A DNA stretch of 64,000 bases from Sandaracinus sp964481145 (GTDB lineage: Bacteria > Myxococcota_A > Polyangia > Polyangiales > Sandaracinaceae): NCBI GenBank assembly GCA_964481145.1, contig CAYZTA010000007.1, positions 1-64,000 of the forward strand, written 5' to 3'. This document shows, in pieces, positions 46,050 to 54,717 of the stretch. The position numbers were made by a program, and so were the translations under genes. Numbering within the stretch: position 1 is the first letter of the stretch; every line of letters starts with the position of its first letter. The notes beneath the pieces are model-generated. The model worked only from the letters and a program-made list of their open reading frames with translations. It was not told the DNA's origin and searched no databases.

Positions 46050-47915
46050 ATGATTCTCTCCCGAGTCTGGTATTTGCTCTTGGTGATCGCAGCCGTGATG
46101 GGCTTTGCGTTCGCGATGGTTTCGGTTCGTTTGATCGATTCTCAAAGCGAAGAAGCAGTTCGTGATGACTTGCGTCGAGATCGAACCGAGCTCGAGCAGT
46201 TGTTGAGGCTCGATGCCCGGTTGCGCATCGATGCGATCGCCCCCCTGGCTGCACAGGGCGATGTGCGAAGCGCGCTCCGCGATGCCAATCGGCGAGGCAA
46301 TAACGATCTCGATCCCACCCTCGTAGGGCGATTGACGACACGCCTGACCGAGCTCAATCGACAGCTCGAAGGAATGAGTGGAGATCTCCTCTTCGCAACC
46401 GACGCGAACGGGATCATCGTCGCGCAGGTCGGAGGTCCTCCTCCTCCCCGAGGCGCAGGAATCGGGGGCTTTCCGCTCGTGCGACGCGCTTTGGATGGGT
46501 ACTTGCGTGATGATGTCTGGGTTTACCACGACGCCGTCTATCGCATGGCCGCACGCCCCGTGATCGATGCGGGTCAGTACGTCGGAGCGCTCGTCCACGG
46601 AAAGCGCATGGACGCCGATTTCGCGGGAAGGCTCTCGTCGCGCCTCATGGGAGCGAGCATCGGCTTTTTCTTTCGCGATCGGATCTTCGCAAGTGCGATG
46701 GCCGAACAACAATCGTTGCCGCCCGGCCTTTCAGCGCCGCGCCAAGACGACATGGCCGCGCCGCTCACGGAAGAAGTCCTTGGCTCCGAAGAGTTTCAGA
46801 GCGGTGAACGCACAGATCCGATGCCGCTTCCCACCGGAGGGCTGGCTGTCTATTCGCCGATGGTCGGAGCCGCGAGCCATGCCCAAGTGGGCTACGTGAT
46901 TGCGCGCCCCGTTCCCGTCGCAGGCTCGCCGCTCGCCATCTTTTCTCTTCCTTCAGCGCAAGATTGGTCGGATCTCGCAAGCAGCACCGCCGGCATGGGC
47001 GCCGTGGCGGGAGGTCTGTTCGCATTCTTCGTCGGACTCTTGTTCATCTGGATCGAACGCGACCGTCCGCTCGCCCGCTTCCGCGATACCACCTCTCGAC
47101 TCGCAAAGCGTGAAATCGACAAGTTGATTCCACTCGAATTCGGTGGATCTTTGCGCACAGCCGCGGCCCACATCAACGATGCTCTCGAGAAGGCGCAAGA
47201 GAGCGCGGGGAGCTCCCCCAAGCGACGCGCCGCCGCCCTCGACGAGATCCTCGGCCCCGTCCCCGACCGCGATTCAGCCCCTGCATTCTTTGGATTTGCC
47301 GGTCCGGGCAGCGCCAGCAGCAAAAGCAGTGAGCTCGCCGCCGTGCCCTCTCCAGTGGCCGCTCCGCCTGCGCCCGCTCCGCCTGCGCCAGCTGCGCCAG
47401 CTCCGCCTGCGCCCGCTCCACCCGCACCTGCGCCGCCAGCACGCCCCGCGCCGGCTTCTCCGGCGGCGACAGCGCCCAAGCCGCCTGCCATCAAACCAGC
47501 GGCTCCGCCGGCTCCCCCCAAGCCACCTGGACAGGGTCCAACGCCCGCACCCGTGACGCAACCCGCACCCCCGTCGGACTCGAACGTACTCGCCTCAGAA
47601 GAACAAGATCTCGATGGGGATGGCCCGACGATGGTCGCGCATGTTCCTGAAGAGCTCCTTGCCAAGCTCACCAAGAACAGCAGCTCGGAACAGGAGGAGA
47701 AGCACTTCCGAGACGTGTTCGAAGAATTCGTGGCGCTCAAAAAGCAGTGCAACGAGCCCATCACTGGCCTCACGTTCGAAAAATTCGTCGTGACTTTGCG
47801 CAAAAATCGCGACCAGATCGTGCAAAAGCATGGGGCGGCCAAAGTGCGCTTCACGGTCTATGTGAAGGAAGGAAAAGCCGCGCTCAAAGCGACGCCGATT
47901 CGCGATCACGCTTGA
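46050..47915 (+). CDS. Cache-like membrane sensor with Ala-Pro linker (MXAN_5187-like)
   Basis: A 621-residue protein: an N-terminal helix (YLLLVIAAVMGFAFAMVSV), an extracytoplasmic sensor domain (about 30-300) of Cache type (DLLFATDANGIIVAQVGG, FPLVRRALDGYLRDDVWVYH, MAARPVIDAGQYVGALVHG), a second helix (GAVAGGLFAFFVGLLFIWIE), a HAMP-like segment, then about 100 residues of Pro/Ala repeats, and a C-terminal domain (EEKHFRDVFEEFVALKKQCN; GLTFEKFVVTLRKNRDQIVQ) like that of Myxococcus MXAN_5187 proteins (recognised from memory). There is no kinase or methyl-accepting domain, so output is unclear. It is co-transcribed with the cupredoxin-like gene. Confidence 0.75.
   Translation: MILSRVWYLLLVIAAVMGFAFAMVSVRLIDSQSEEAVRDDLRRDRTELEQLLRLDARLRIDAIAPLAAQGDVRSALRDANRRGNNDLDPTLVGRLTTRLTELNRQLEGMSGDLLFATDANGIIVAQVGGPPPPRGAGIGGFPLVRRALDGYLRDDVWVYHDAVYRMAARPVIDAGQYVGALVHGKRMDADFAGRLSSRLMGASIGFFFRDRIFASAMAEQQSLPPGLSAPRQDDMAAPLTEEVLGSEEFQSGERTDPMPLPTGGLAVYSPMVGAASHAQVGYVIARPVPVAGSPLAIFSLPSAQDWSDLASSTAGMGAVAGGLFAFFVGLLFIWIERDRPLARFRDTTSRLAKREIDKLIPLEFGGSLRTAAAHINDALEKAQESAGSSPKRRAAALDEILGPVPDRDSAPAFFGFAGPGSASSKSSELAAVPSPVAAPPAPAPPAPAAPAPPAPAPPAPAPPARPAPASPAATAPKPPAIKPAAPPAPPKPPGQGPTPAPVTQPAPPSDSNVLASEEQDLDGDGPTMVAHVPEELLAKLTKNSSSEQEEKHFRDVFEEFVALKKQCNEPITGLTFEKFVVTLRKNRDQIVQKHGAAKVRFTVYVKEGKAALKATPIRDHA
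47340..47560 (+). repeat. Low-complexity Pro/Ala-coding tract
   Basis: Imperfect short repeats such as GCTCCGCCTGCGCCCGCTCC encode the Ala-Pro linker of the sensor gene. It is a coding linker, and copy number may vary between strains. Confidence 0.7.
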
Positions 47916-48146
47916 CCGAAACATCACGTCCGTTCAGCATGGGGTTGCGTCCCTCTGTCAGCGTCCGAGCAAGTCTCACGAAAAGAATCCCGTACGATCT
48001 TTGTTCCTCGGGAGCTTCCCTCGATCGTGGTGTGCACACCCGGCATACTTCACCGGGCAGCCTGAAGCGATCGATACCGGCGCCCACTTCAACGAGGTTC
48101 AGGGGTTCTTTTTAGAGCGACGGACCAACGATGGTAAGGACGCAAT
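47916..48146. other. Convergent intergenic region, nothing recognised
   Basis: This spans the end of the sensor gene to the end of the adenosyltransferase gene. It contains only short frames that overlap the sensor stop or are low in plausibility. No RNA gene or clear terminator was seen. Confidence 0.5.
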
Positions 48147-48722
48147 CTATTCGCCCTCACCCTTCTTCTGCGTGCCTCGGCCTACCCACGGCACATCAGT
48201 GACGCCTGCGAGATGATTTGCGTATCGTGCCAATACAAAAAGCAAATCACTGAGCCGATTCAGATAGCGCACGAGCAGAGGACGCATCCCTCGATCGTCA
48301 GCGGCCAAAGCGACCACCTTCCGCTCGGCGCGACGACACACCGTGCGTGCGAAATGCAGCTGGGCCGAGAGCGGTGTACCTCCCGGCAAGACGAACGTGC
48401 GCAACGGCGCGAGCGCTTCTTCGGCGCGATCGATCGCATGCTCCATGGCTGCGATGTCGTCCTCCGTGACGAGGGGAATCCCTAGATTCTTACCGCTCGC
48501 ATTTGCGAGCTCCGCACCCACATCGAAGAGGCGACTCTGAATCAGAGACAAAAGCTCATCGAAGGGCTCGCCCACACTTCCTTGCGCGCGCACGAGGCCA
48601 AGAACGCTGTTGAGCTCATCTACGTCGCCATACGCATCGACGCGAAGACTCGCCTTCGAAATGCGAGATCCTCCAAAAAGCCCAGTCTCTCCAGAATCCC
48701 CCGTTTTCGTGTAAATCTTCAC
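48147..48722 (-). CDS. PduO-type cob(I)alamin adenosyltransferase
   Basis: Adenosylates cob(I)alamin or cob(I)yrinic acid a,c-diamide using ATP. The 191-residue product begins MKIYTKTGDSGETGLFGG, the ATP-binding motif, followed by SKASLRVDAYGDVDELNS. Later FVLPGGTPLSAQLHFARTVC and RRAERKV match the cofactor-binding helices. No other cobalamin genes are in the window, so it probably serves salvage or general adenosylation. It is the last gene after def and fmt, with 3 bp between it and fmt. Confidence 0.94.
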   Translation of the reverse strand: MKIYTKTGDSGETGLFGGSRISKASLRVDAYGDVDELNSVLGLVRAQGSVGEPFDELLSLIQSRLFDVGAELANASGKNLGIPLVTEDDIAAMEHAIDRAEEALAPLRTFVLPGGTPLSAQLHFARTVCRRAERKVVALAADDRGMRPLLVRYLNRLSDLLFVLARYANHLAGVTDVPWVGRGTQKKGEGE

Positions 48723-48725
48723 AGC

Positions 48726-49706
48726 TCAGCTCTCTCGTTCGAATCGTGCGCCGCTCTCCAACTTTCGTCCTGAGAGGAAGTCGACCACTCGAAGCCTTCT
48801 CTTCCCCTCCAGCTGAAGCTCGTCGATCGCGATGCGCCCTACCCCACACGCGACCTCGAGCCCGTGCGAGCTCACCGTGAGGGTCCCAGGTGCCGTCGAC
48901 TCCCCCGCGAGATTCACGACCCGGGTCCTATGAATCTTGACGCGAACAGGAGGACGACCTGGCTCGACCCACATCGCACTCGCGCCAGGCCATGGCTGCA
49001 TCCCACGCACGCGATCATGAACTTGCTTCGCCGTCCAAGCGAAGTCGAGAAAGCCATCTTCTTTGGTCAAGAGGCGCGCGATCGCCACTCTCGATGCATC
49101 CTGCTCTTCGGCAGCAAGCTCGTCGTGAAGCCAACGCGGCAACGCATCCCGCACGAGCTCCGCTCCCATCGCGCTCAACCGTTCGGCGAGCTCGATCGCG
49201 TTCTCATTTTCCGAGATGGGCGTCGACGCGCGCGCGAAAACAGGCCCCGTATCGAGCCCTTCATCCATCTCCATGAGACACACACCCGTCTCCGAATCGC
49301 CCTCGGCGATCGCCCATTGAATCGGCGCAGCTCCCCGAAAGCGCGGCAAAAGCGACGCATGCACATTCACGCATCCGCGCCGCGGCGCTTCGAGCACGGC
49401 TTTCGTCAAGATGCGTCCGTAGGCGACCACCAGCGCCACATCGGCGTCGAACGCGCGAAGCTCCGCCGCAAACTCAGGGGTTCGCACCTTCGCCGGCTGC
49501 ATGATGCGAAGACCGCGCTCTCGTGCGCGAGCCTTCACAGGGGTCGGCTTTTCCACGAGCCCCCGCCCAGCGGGTCGATCGGGCTGCGAGATCACACAAA
49601 CGACATCCGCCACATCGCAAAGCGCATCGAGACACGGCACCGCGAACTGTGGCGTCCCGAAAAACAGCGCCCGTGGTCGAGCGCGCTGTGGATCACTCGA
49701 ACTCAC
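48726..49706 (-). CDS. fmt: Methionyl-tRNA formyltransferase
   Basis: Formylates initiator Met-tRNA with 10-formyl-THF. The 326-residue product has the Fmt signature VNVHASLLPRFRGAAPIQWA, with catalytic Asn, His and later Asp (MEMDEGLDTGPVFARAS), plus the C-terminal tRNA-binding domain. Its ATG overlaps the def stop by 4 bp, the classic def-fmt pairing. Confidence 0.96.
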   Translation of the reverse strand: MSSSDPQRARPRALFFGTPQFAVPCLDALCDVADVVCVISQPDRPAGRGLVEKPTPVKARARERGLRIMQPAKVRTPEFAAELRAFDADVALVVAYGRILTKAVLEAPRRGCVNVHASLLPRFRGAAPIQWAIAEGDSETGVCLMEMDEGLDTGPVFARASTPISENENAIELAERLSAMGAELVRDALPRWLHDELAAEEQDASRVAIARLLTKEDGFLDFAWTAKQVHDRVRGMQPWPGASAMWVEPGRPPVRVKIHRTRVVNLAGESTAPGTLTVSSHGLEVACGVGRIAIDELQLEGKRRLRVVDFLSGRKLESGARFERES

Positions 49707-50218
49707 TCTGCCGCTTCGGCTGCGCGCTTCAGCATCTGCCGATGAACCATGCGCTTCTTCAACATGCCCAGACGATCGACCATCAGCTTGCCCTCGAGGT
49801 GATCGTTCTCGTGCTGCACCGCCACAGCGAGCAGCCCCTCGGCCTCGAGCTCGAAAGGCACGCCATTCCGATCGTGCGCTCGCACCTTCACACGCTCAGC
49901 TCGATCGATCTCTTCGTGAACCCCCGGGAACGAAAGGCATCCTTCTTCCCAAACCACCTCACCTGCGCGGTCGATGATTTCCGGGTTGATGAACACACGC
50001 AGATCGCTCGGCTCGTCCTCGCCCGTCGCGATGTCGATCAAGAAGACCCGGAGCGCGACTCCGATCTGCGTCGCCGCCAGCCCGACACCAGGCGCGGCGT
50101 ACATGGTTTCAGCCATGTCATCGATGAGCGTCTGGAGCTCAGGTCCGAAATCCGTGACCCTCTCGCCCGGAATTCGCAGACGTTTGTCGGGATAATGGAG
50201 GATCGTGCGGATCGCCAT
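49703..50218 (-). CDS. def: Peptide deformylase
   Basis: Removes the formyl group from nascent proteins. The 171-residue metalloenzyme has all three motifs: GVGLAATQIGV (motif 1), EEGCLSFPGV with the metal-ligand Cys (motif 2), and QHENDHLEGKLMVD with the HExxH-type His and Glu (motif 3). It is of normal length. It is first in the def-fmt-adenosyltransferase unit, and 81 bp separate it from the end of the PATAN protein gene. Confidence 0.97.
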   Translation of the reverse strand: MAIRTILHYPDKRLRIPGERVTDFGPELQTLIDDMAETMYAAPGVGLAATQIGVALRVFLIDIATGEDEPSDLRVFINPEIIDRAGEVVWEEGCLSFPGVHEEIDRAERVKVRAHDRNGVPFELEAEGLLAVAVQHENDHLEGKLMVDRLGMLKKRMVHRQMLKRAAEAAE

Positions 50219-50299
50219 ATCACATGCCTTGATTGGGTTGGTGTAGTGCTCAAAGCCCGAATTCGCAAGAGCAATGCCGTAATTCTACCCGATTCCGGG

Positions 50300-52297
50300 T
50301 CATCCACGGAGGGCGTTCGTATACGCATCCCGCCATCGCGGATTGCGAAGCACCCGATGCGCTTCGGCCATCGCGTCGAGCACCCCACGCCGAGCCGACT
50401 CCAACGCACCAAGCCCCAGCGCCTCCAAGTCGATCGATTGGAGCTCCGAGGTCCGCGTGCGATAGGCCTCCGCGAGCTCCATTTCGGAGGCCGCCATGGA
50501 CACCGAAAGAATCCTGAAATAGTCCGCATCCTCCACGAGCACGCACGCCTCTTCGATCATGCGACGAGCGTGAGGTGTTCGCTCCCCTTGGCGAGCCCGA
50601 GGAGCCACCGGCACGATCCGAAGCGCGCCCGCGGCGATCAAAGCCGAAAGCAATCCTGGCACTCCCAGCTCGCCTTGCGCTTCGTCGAGCAAGCGTGAAG
50701 CCGCCACGTTTTCGTGCGCCGCGATGAGCGATGCCATCTCGGGCCGAATCCATCCTTCGGCCGCGATCTCGTCGAAGCGCCCCGTCCGTTCGAACCCGAA
50801 ATCCCCTTGCATCCATTGCTCTTTGCTCACCGCGCGGCGCGCCGCTTCCGCGAGCGCCGCTCGAAATGGGATGCCGAAGGGCAACGGACCAAGGCGCAGC
50901 TTGCGTGCCTCATCGCACCGTTCGAGCGCGAAACGCGCGCCCTGCGCGCGAATCAAATCGACGAGCAACTGCTCTCGGGCTTCGCGCAATGCACGTTCAT
51001 GCTCGAGTCGACTCACGACACCGCGCCGAACCGCGTCCTCCAAAGCAGACCTCGCCGCATCTTCGCCGCTCGAACGAGGCACATTCGCGCCGCGACGGGC
51101 CAACGCATCTGCGGCACGCACCGCGATATCACTTTCGACGAGCACGAGCTCGCCCTCGCGCAATGTCATCCGCGTCTCGACGGAGTTCGCGGTGATCACG
51201 AGGCGCACGGCATGTCGAAGCGACGTGATGCGGAAGAGCACGGGCAGCAAGTCCCCCTCGGCCGCGCTTCCTCGAAACATGCCTTCGGCGTCGATTCGAC
51301 CAAGAACCGAGTCCTCACGGGGCCAGTCGCTCTCTTCCACTCGCGACGAATCCACATCTGGGCGGAGAATGGATTCGTGAACTCCTGTGCGAACGGGACC
51401 ATTCGCGGCATCCCATCCATCGCCGCGCACCTTTGGCTCGAGCTCCGTTCGCAGAGGCATTTTGCTCGGTCGATTGGGTGAGGTCGGCGGAGAGGACTTC
51501 GGCAATGTGCTGGGCGTCCTTTCGATCGACTCTTCTGCTCCCGCAGCAGAGCTCTCCTCCGGAAGGACCGGACCCCCTACGAAGGTGAATGCGTCGATCG
51601 GATCTTCCTCGAGCGCAAGGACGTCGACCACGAGCTCGTCATGCTCGAAGAGCTCGCTCGGAAGAAGCTCCGCGGCGGATTCATCCCCTCCTGGAAGCGC
51701 CATATCGATCGCCGGGCGGGTTGGAAAGGCGCGACGATCTGCGGACAGAAGCAAGTCGCACAAACGCTCCGACACCGATGCAAAGGGGGCACGAACTCCT
51801 CCTCCAGAAGAGGGCGTCATCGACTCTGGATGGGTCGATGGCGTCTCCTGAACTGCCTCTTTCAGACGACCTTCGACCGAGAGCTGCATCGTTCGTTCGC
51901 GGGCAGTGGTCGCGGTCGGGTTCTCTGAGAGTCTGCGGGAGCTTTGCTTCACCCGATGAGCAAGTTCATCGATCATGAGCAAGAGCGCATGTCGATCGAT
52001 GGGCCGTAGAAAAACAGCTTCGGCGCCGAGCCCCGATTGGCCACCCCCACGATGGGTGATGCCTTCGGGCGTTCCAAGCAACACCACGGGAACATCGGGA
52101 AATGCGCCATCATCGCGGAGCCTACGCAGCGCTTCGAGTGCACCTCGAGTGTCTCCTGCGAGCACGAGCACATCGGCATTCGTCCGCGGGACAGCGTTCA
52201 CCTCTCGCTCGAACACGTCGAAACGCGTGCCTCGCAGGGCCAGCAAAAGCTGGGCTCCTTCGGGGCTCGGATCAACGAAGTCGATGCGCACGTTCAT
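50300..52297 (-). CDS. Pseudo-receiver / PATAN (DUF4388) / J-like domain protein
   Basis: A 665-residue signalling-type protein. The N-terminal 110 residues resemble a receiver fold (RIDFVDPSPEGAQLLLALRG, DVPVVLLGTPEG, VFLRPIDRHALLLM), but the phospho-acceptor position reads ADVLVLAGDT, without the usual Asp and with the Lys replaced by Arg-Pro. A disordered acidic middle region follows, then a PATAN-like domain (GDLLPVLFRITSLRHAVRLV, MTLREGELVLVESDIA), a helical region, and a C-terminal J-domain-like segment (YFRILSVSMAASEMELAEAY; RRGVLDAMAEAHRVLRNPRW). The ATG at 52297 gives the plausible start. It may scaffold a signalling or surface process; the function is unknown. Confidence 0.75.
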   Translation of the reverse strand: MNVRIDFVDPSPEGAQLLLALRGTRFDVFEREVNAVPRTNADVLVLAGDTRGALEALRRLRDDGAFPDVPVVLLGTPEGITHRGGGQSGLGAEAVFLRPIDRHALLLMIDELAHRVKQSSRRLSENPTATTARERTMQLSVEGRLKEAVQETPSTHPESMTPSSGGGVRAPFASVSERLCDLLLSADRRAFPTRPAIDMALPGGDESAAELLPSELFEHDELVVDVLALEEDPIDAFTFVGGPVLPEESSAAGAEESIERTPSTLPKSSPPTSPNRPSKMPLRTELEPKVRGDGWDAANGPVRTGVHESILRPDVDSSRVEESDWPREDSVLGRIDAEGMFRGSAAEGDLLPVLFRITSLRHAVRLVITANSVETRMTLREGELVLVESDIAVRAADALARRGANVPRSSGEDAARSALEDAVRRGVVSRLEHERALREAREQLLVDLIRAQGARFALERCDEARKLRLGPLPFGIPFRAALAEAARRAVSKEQWMQGDFGFERTGRFDEIAAEGWIRPEMASLIAAHENVAASRLLDEAQGELGVPGLLSALIAAGALRIVPVAPRARQGERTPHARRMIEEACVLVEDADYFRILSVSMAASEMELAEAYRTRTSELQSIDLEALGLGALESARRGVLDAMAEAHRVLRNPRWRDAYTNALRG

Positions 52298-52404
52298 CGA
52301 CGCGAAATCTAACCTGAGCTGAGGAACCCTGTCATCAAAGCTTCGAAGCCACGCCAAGCCCCTCTATCCGTGAATGTCTTATCCATCTATGCTGGAGGAA
52401 AGCA

Positions 52405-54608
52405 TTGACGCACAACCGTCAAACCACACGATGGAATGCTTCTGCATTGTGCATGCTTCTGCTGATGGCATGCGGTCGGATCGACTACGATCCGATCCCC
52501 TTCGATGAAGATGGGTCCAATGCGGATGCAGGGCACACCGGTGTCTGCGAAGACGAATGCACGATTCATGAGTGCGCGGGTGACACCTTTCATGAATGTG
52601 GCGACTTCGATGAGGATCCTTGCCTCGACCTGCGCGCAGGTCTCTCGTGTGCTTCCGCGGACCTCTGCCTCGAGGGGGCGTGCGACGCGGTGATGGGCTG
52701 CACCGAGCGGACGCGTCGATGCGAGACGCCACCACCTCCCACCTGCATCGACCCTGACACGCTTCGCGCCTTCGACACGATTGGCGAGTGCACCGCAGGA
52801 GACTGCGACTACATCTCTCGCGACATCACCTGCTCGAACTGCCCCTCGTGCGACTCTTGCGCTGACGTCACATGCAATACTCCACCAGCTCCCTTCTGTG
52901 TGGAGGTCCACACCGTACGCACCTTCGCCGAAGCGGGGACCTGCGCGCTGGGTGTGTGTGCTTACGAACCGACCGACACCCCGTGCCTCTTCGGTTGCGA
53001 AGCAGGGCGATGCAACATGGGGTTCGACACTTACATCAAAGCCTCCAACCCGGATGGACTCGACCACTTTGGCTCTCGGCTCTCCCTCTCTTCCGATGGC
53101 ACCGTGCTCGCCGTNNNNNNNNNNNNNNNNNNNNNNNNNNNNNNNNNNNNNNNNNNNNNNNNNNNNNNNNNNNNNNNNNNNNNNNNNNNNNNNNNNNNNN
53201 NNNNNNNNNNNNNNTCGACCACTTTGGCTCTCGGCTCTCCCTCTCTTCCGATGGCACCGTGCTCGCCGTCAGCGCGTCTGGTGAGAATTCCGCGGCCACT
53301 GGGATCAATGGCAACCAAAGCGACAACTCCGTCCCTGGTGGTGGCGCTGTCTATGTGTTCCGAAGAAGCGGAGACACCTGGACACAGGAGGCCTACATCA
53401 AAGCCTCCAACACTGGCCTGAACGATTTCTTCGGCACTCCTCTTTCCCTCTCATCCGACGGCACCGTGCTCGCCGTGGGCGCATATCATGAGGATTCCGC
53501 GGCCACTGGAGTCAACGGCAACCAAAGTGATAACTCCGCGGGATTTAGCGGCGCTGTCTATGTCTTCCGGAGGAGCGGCGGCACCTGGGCTCAGGAGGCC
53601 TACATCAAAGCCTCCAACACCGGCACAGGCGATTTTTTTGGCGATTCTCTTTCTCTCTCGTCCGACGGCACCGTGCTCGCCGTGGGCGCGATCAGTGAGG
53701 ATTCCGCAGCCACTGGAGTCAACGGCAACCAAAGCGATAACTCCGCGACCGATAGCGGCGCTGTCTATGTCTTCCGAAGAAGCGGTGGCACCTGGATGCA
53801 GGAGGCTTACATCAAAGCCTCCAACACCGACGCAGGCGACATCTTTGGCGATTCTCTTTCCCTCTCTTCCGATGGCACCGTGCTCGCCGTCAGCGCGCCC
53901 AGAGAGGGCTCGGCAGCCACTGGCATCGATGGCAATCAAAGCGACAACTCCGCGGGACTTGGCGGTGCCGTCTATGTCTTCCGAAGAAGCGGCAGCACCT
54001 GGACACAGGAGGCTTACATCAAAGCCTCCAACACCGACGCGAACGACCTTTTCGGCGCAACTCTCCTCCTTTCACACGACGGCACCATGCTCGCCGTGGG
54101 CGCGCCCAATGAGGACTCGGCGGCCACCGGAGTGGATGGAAATCAAAGCGATAACTCCATCGCCGATAGCGGCGCCGTCTACATCTTTCGGAGGAGCGGT
54201 GGCACCTGGATGCAGGCGACCTACCTCAAAGCCTCCAACACTGACGCAGGCGACCGTTTCGGCGGCCGTTCGATTGCGTTCTCGTCCGACAGCACGGTGC
54301 TCGCCGTGGGCGCTATCGAGGACTCGGCGGCCACTGGCATCGACGGTGACCAAAGCGATAACTCCGCGACCAATAGCGGCGCTGTCTATATCTTTCGGAG
54401 GAGCGGTGGCACCTGGATGCAGGCGACCTACGTCAAAGCTCCCAACACAGATCCGAGCGACGGCTTCGGCTCTTCCCTCGCACTCTCGTCCGACGGCACC
54501 GTGCTCGTCGTGGGCGCGAACGGTGAGAGTTCGGCGGCCACCGGAGTGGGTGGAAATCAAAGCGACAACTCAAAAAACGGCAGTGGCGCCGTCTATGTTT
54601 CTCGTTGA
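52405..54608 (+). CDS. FG-GAP (integrin-like) propeller lipoprotein, spans an assembly gap
   Basis: A secreted lipoprotein. It starts at TTG with GGAGGAA just upstream, has a signal sequence and lipobox (LLLMACGR), a Cys-rich region of about 180 residues, then repeats of about 69 residues with FG-GAP-like features (LSLSSDGTVLAVGA, GAVYVFRRSGGTW, EAYIKASNTG, FFGDSL). The reading frame changes across the 100-N gap only because of the N count. Removing the Ns and one 55-bp overlap copy joins it to 682 residues with exactly seven repeats, as expected for a seven-bladed beta-propeller. It probably binds a surface or matrix ligand. The Ser/Thr kinase gene follows within about 110 bp. Confidence 0.8.
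53020..54600 (+). repeat. Tandem FG-GAP repeats of about 207 bp
   Basis: Seven units (after collapsing the gap) with similar DNA, such as GGCACCGTGCTCGCCGTGGG and GAGGCCTACATCAAAGCCTC, and variable tips. The variable residues in the loops are those that would lie on the ligand face. Identical words longer than 55 bp explain the assembly break. Confidence 0.85.
53115..53214. other. Assembly gap of 100 N
   Basis: The 55 bases before it (53060-53114) are identical to the 55 bases after it (53215-53269). This is the same signature as the gap near 5.9 kb, so the true distance is probably minus 55 bp or one or more whole repeats. Confidence 0.9.
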
Positions 54609-54717
54609 ACGGGAATCATCAAACAAATCCCGCATTTCGCACCCATTTCCTACACCGAAACCCTCCATGGAGGCGTTGAGATGTACACGCCGAGAGCTTT
54701 CATCCTTCCTTTCCATT

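Noticed and set aside
47884..48087. Small minus-strand frame after the sensor gene
   Set aside because: It overlaps the sensor stop, has no ribosome site and shows no recognisable features.
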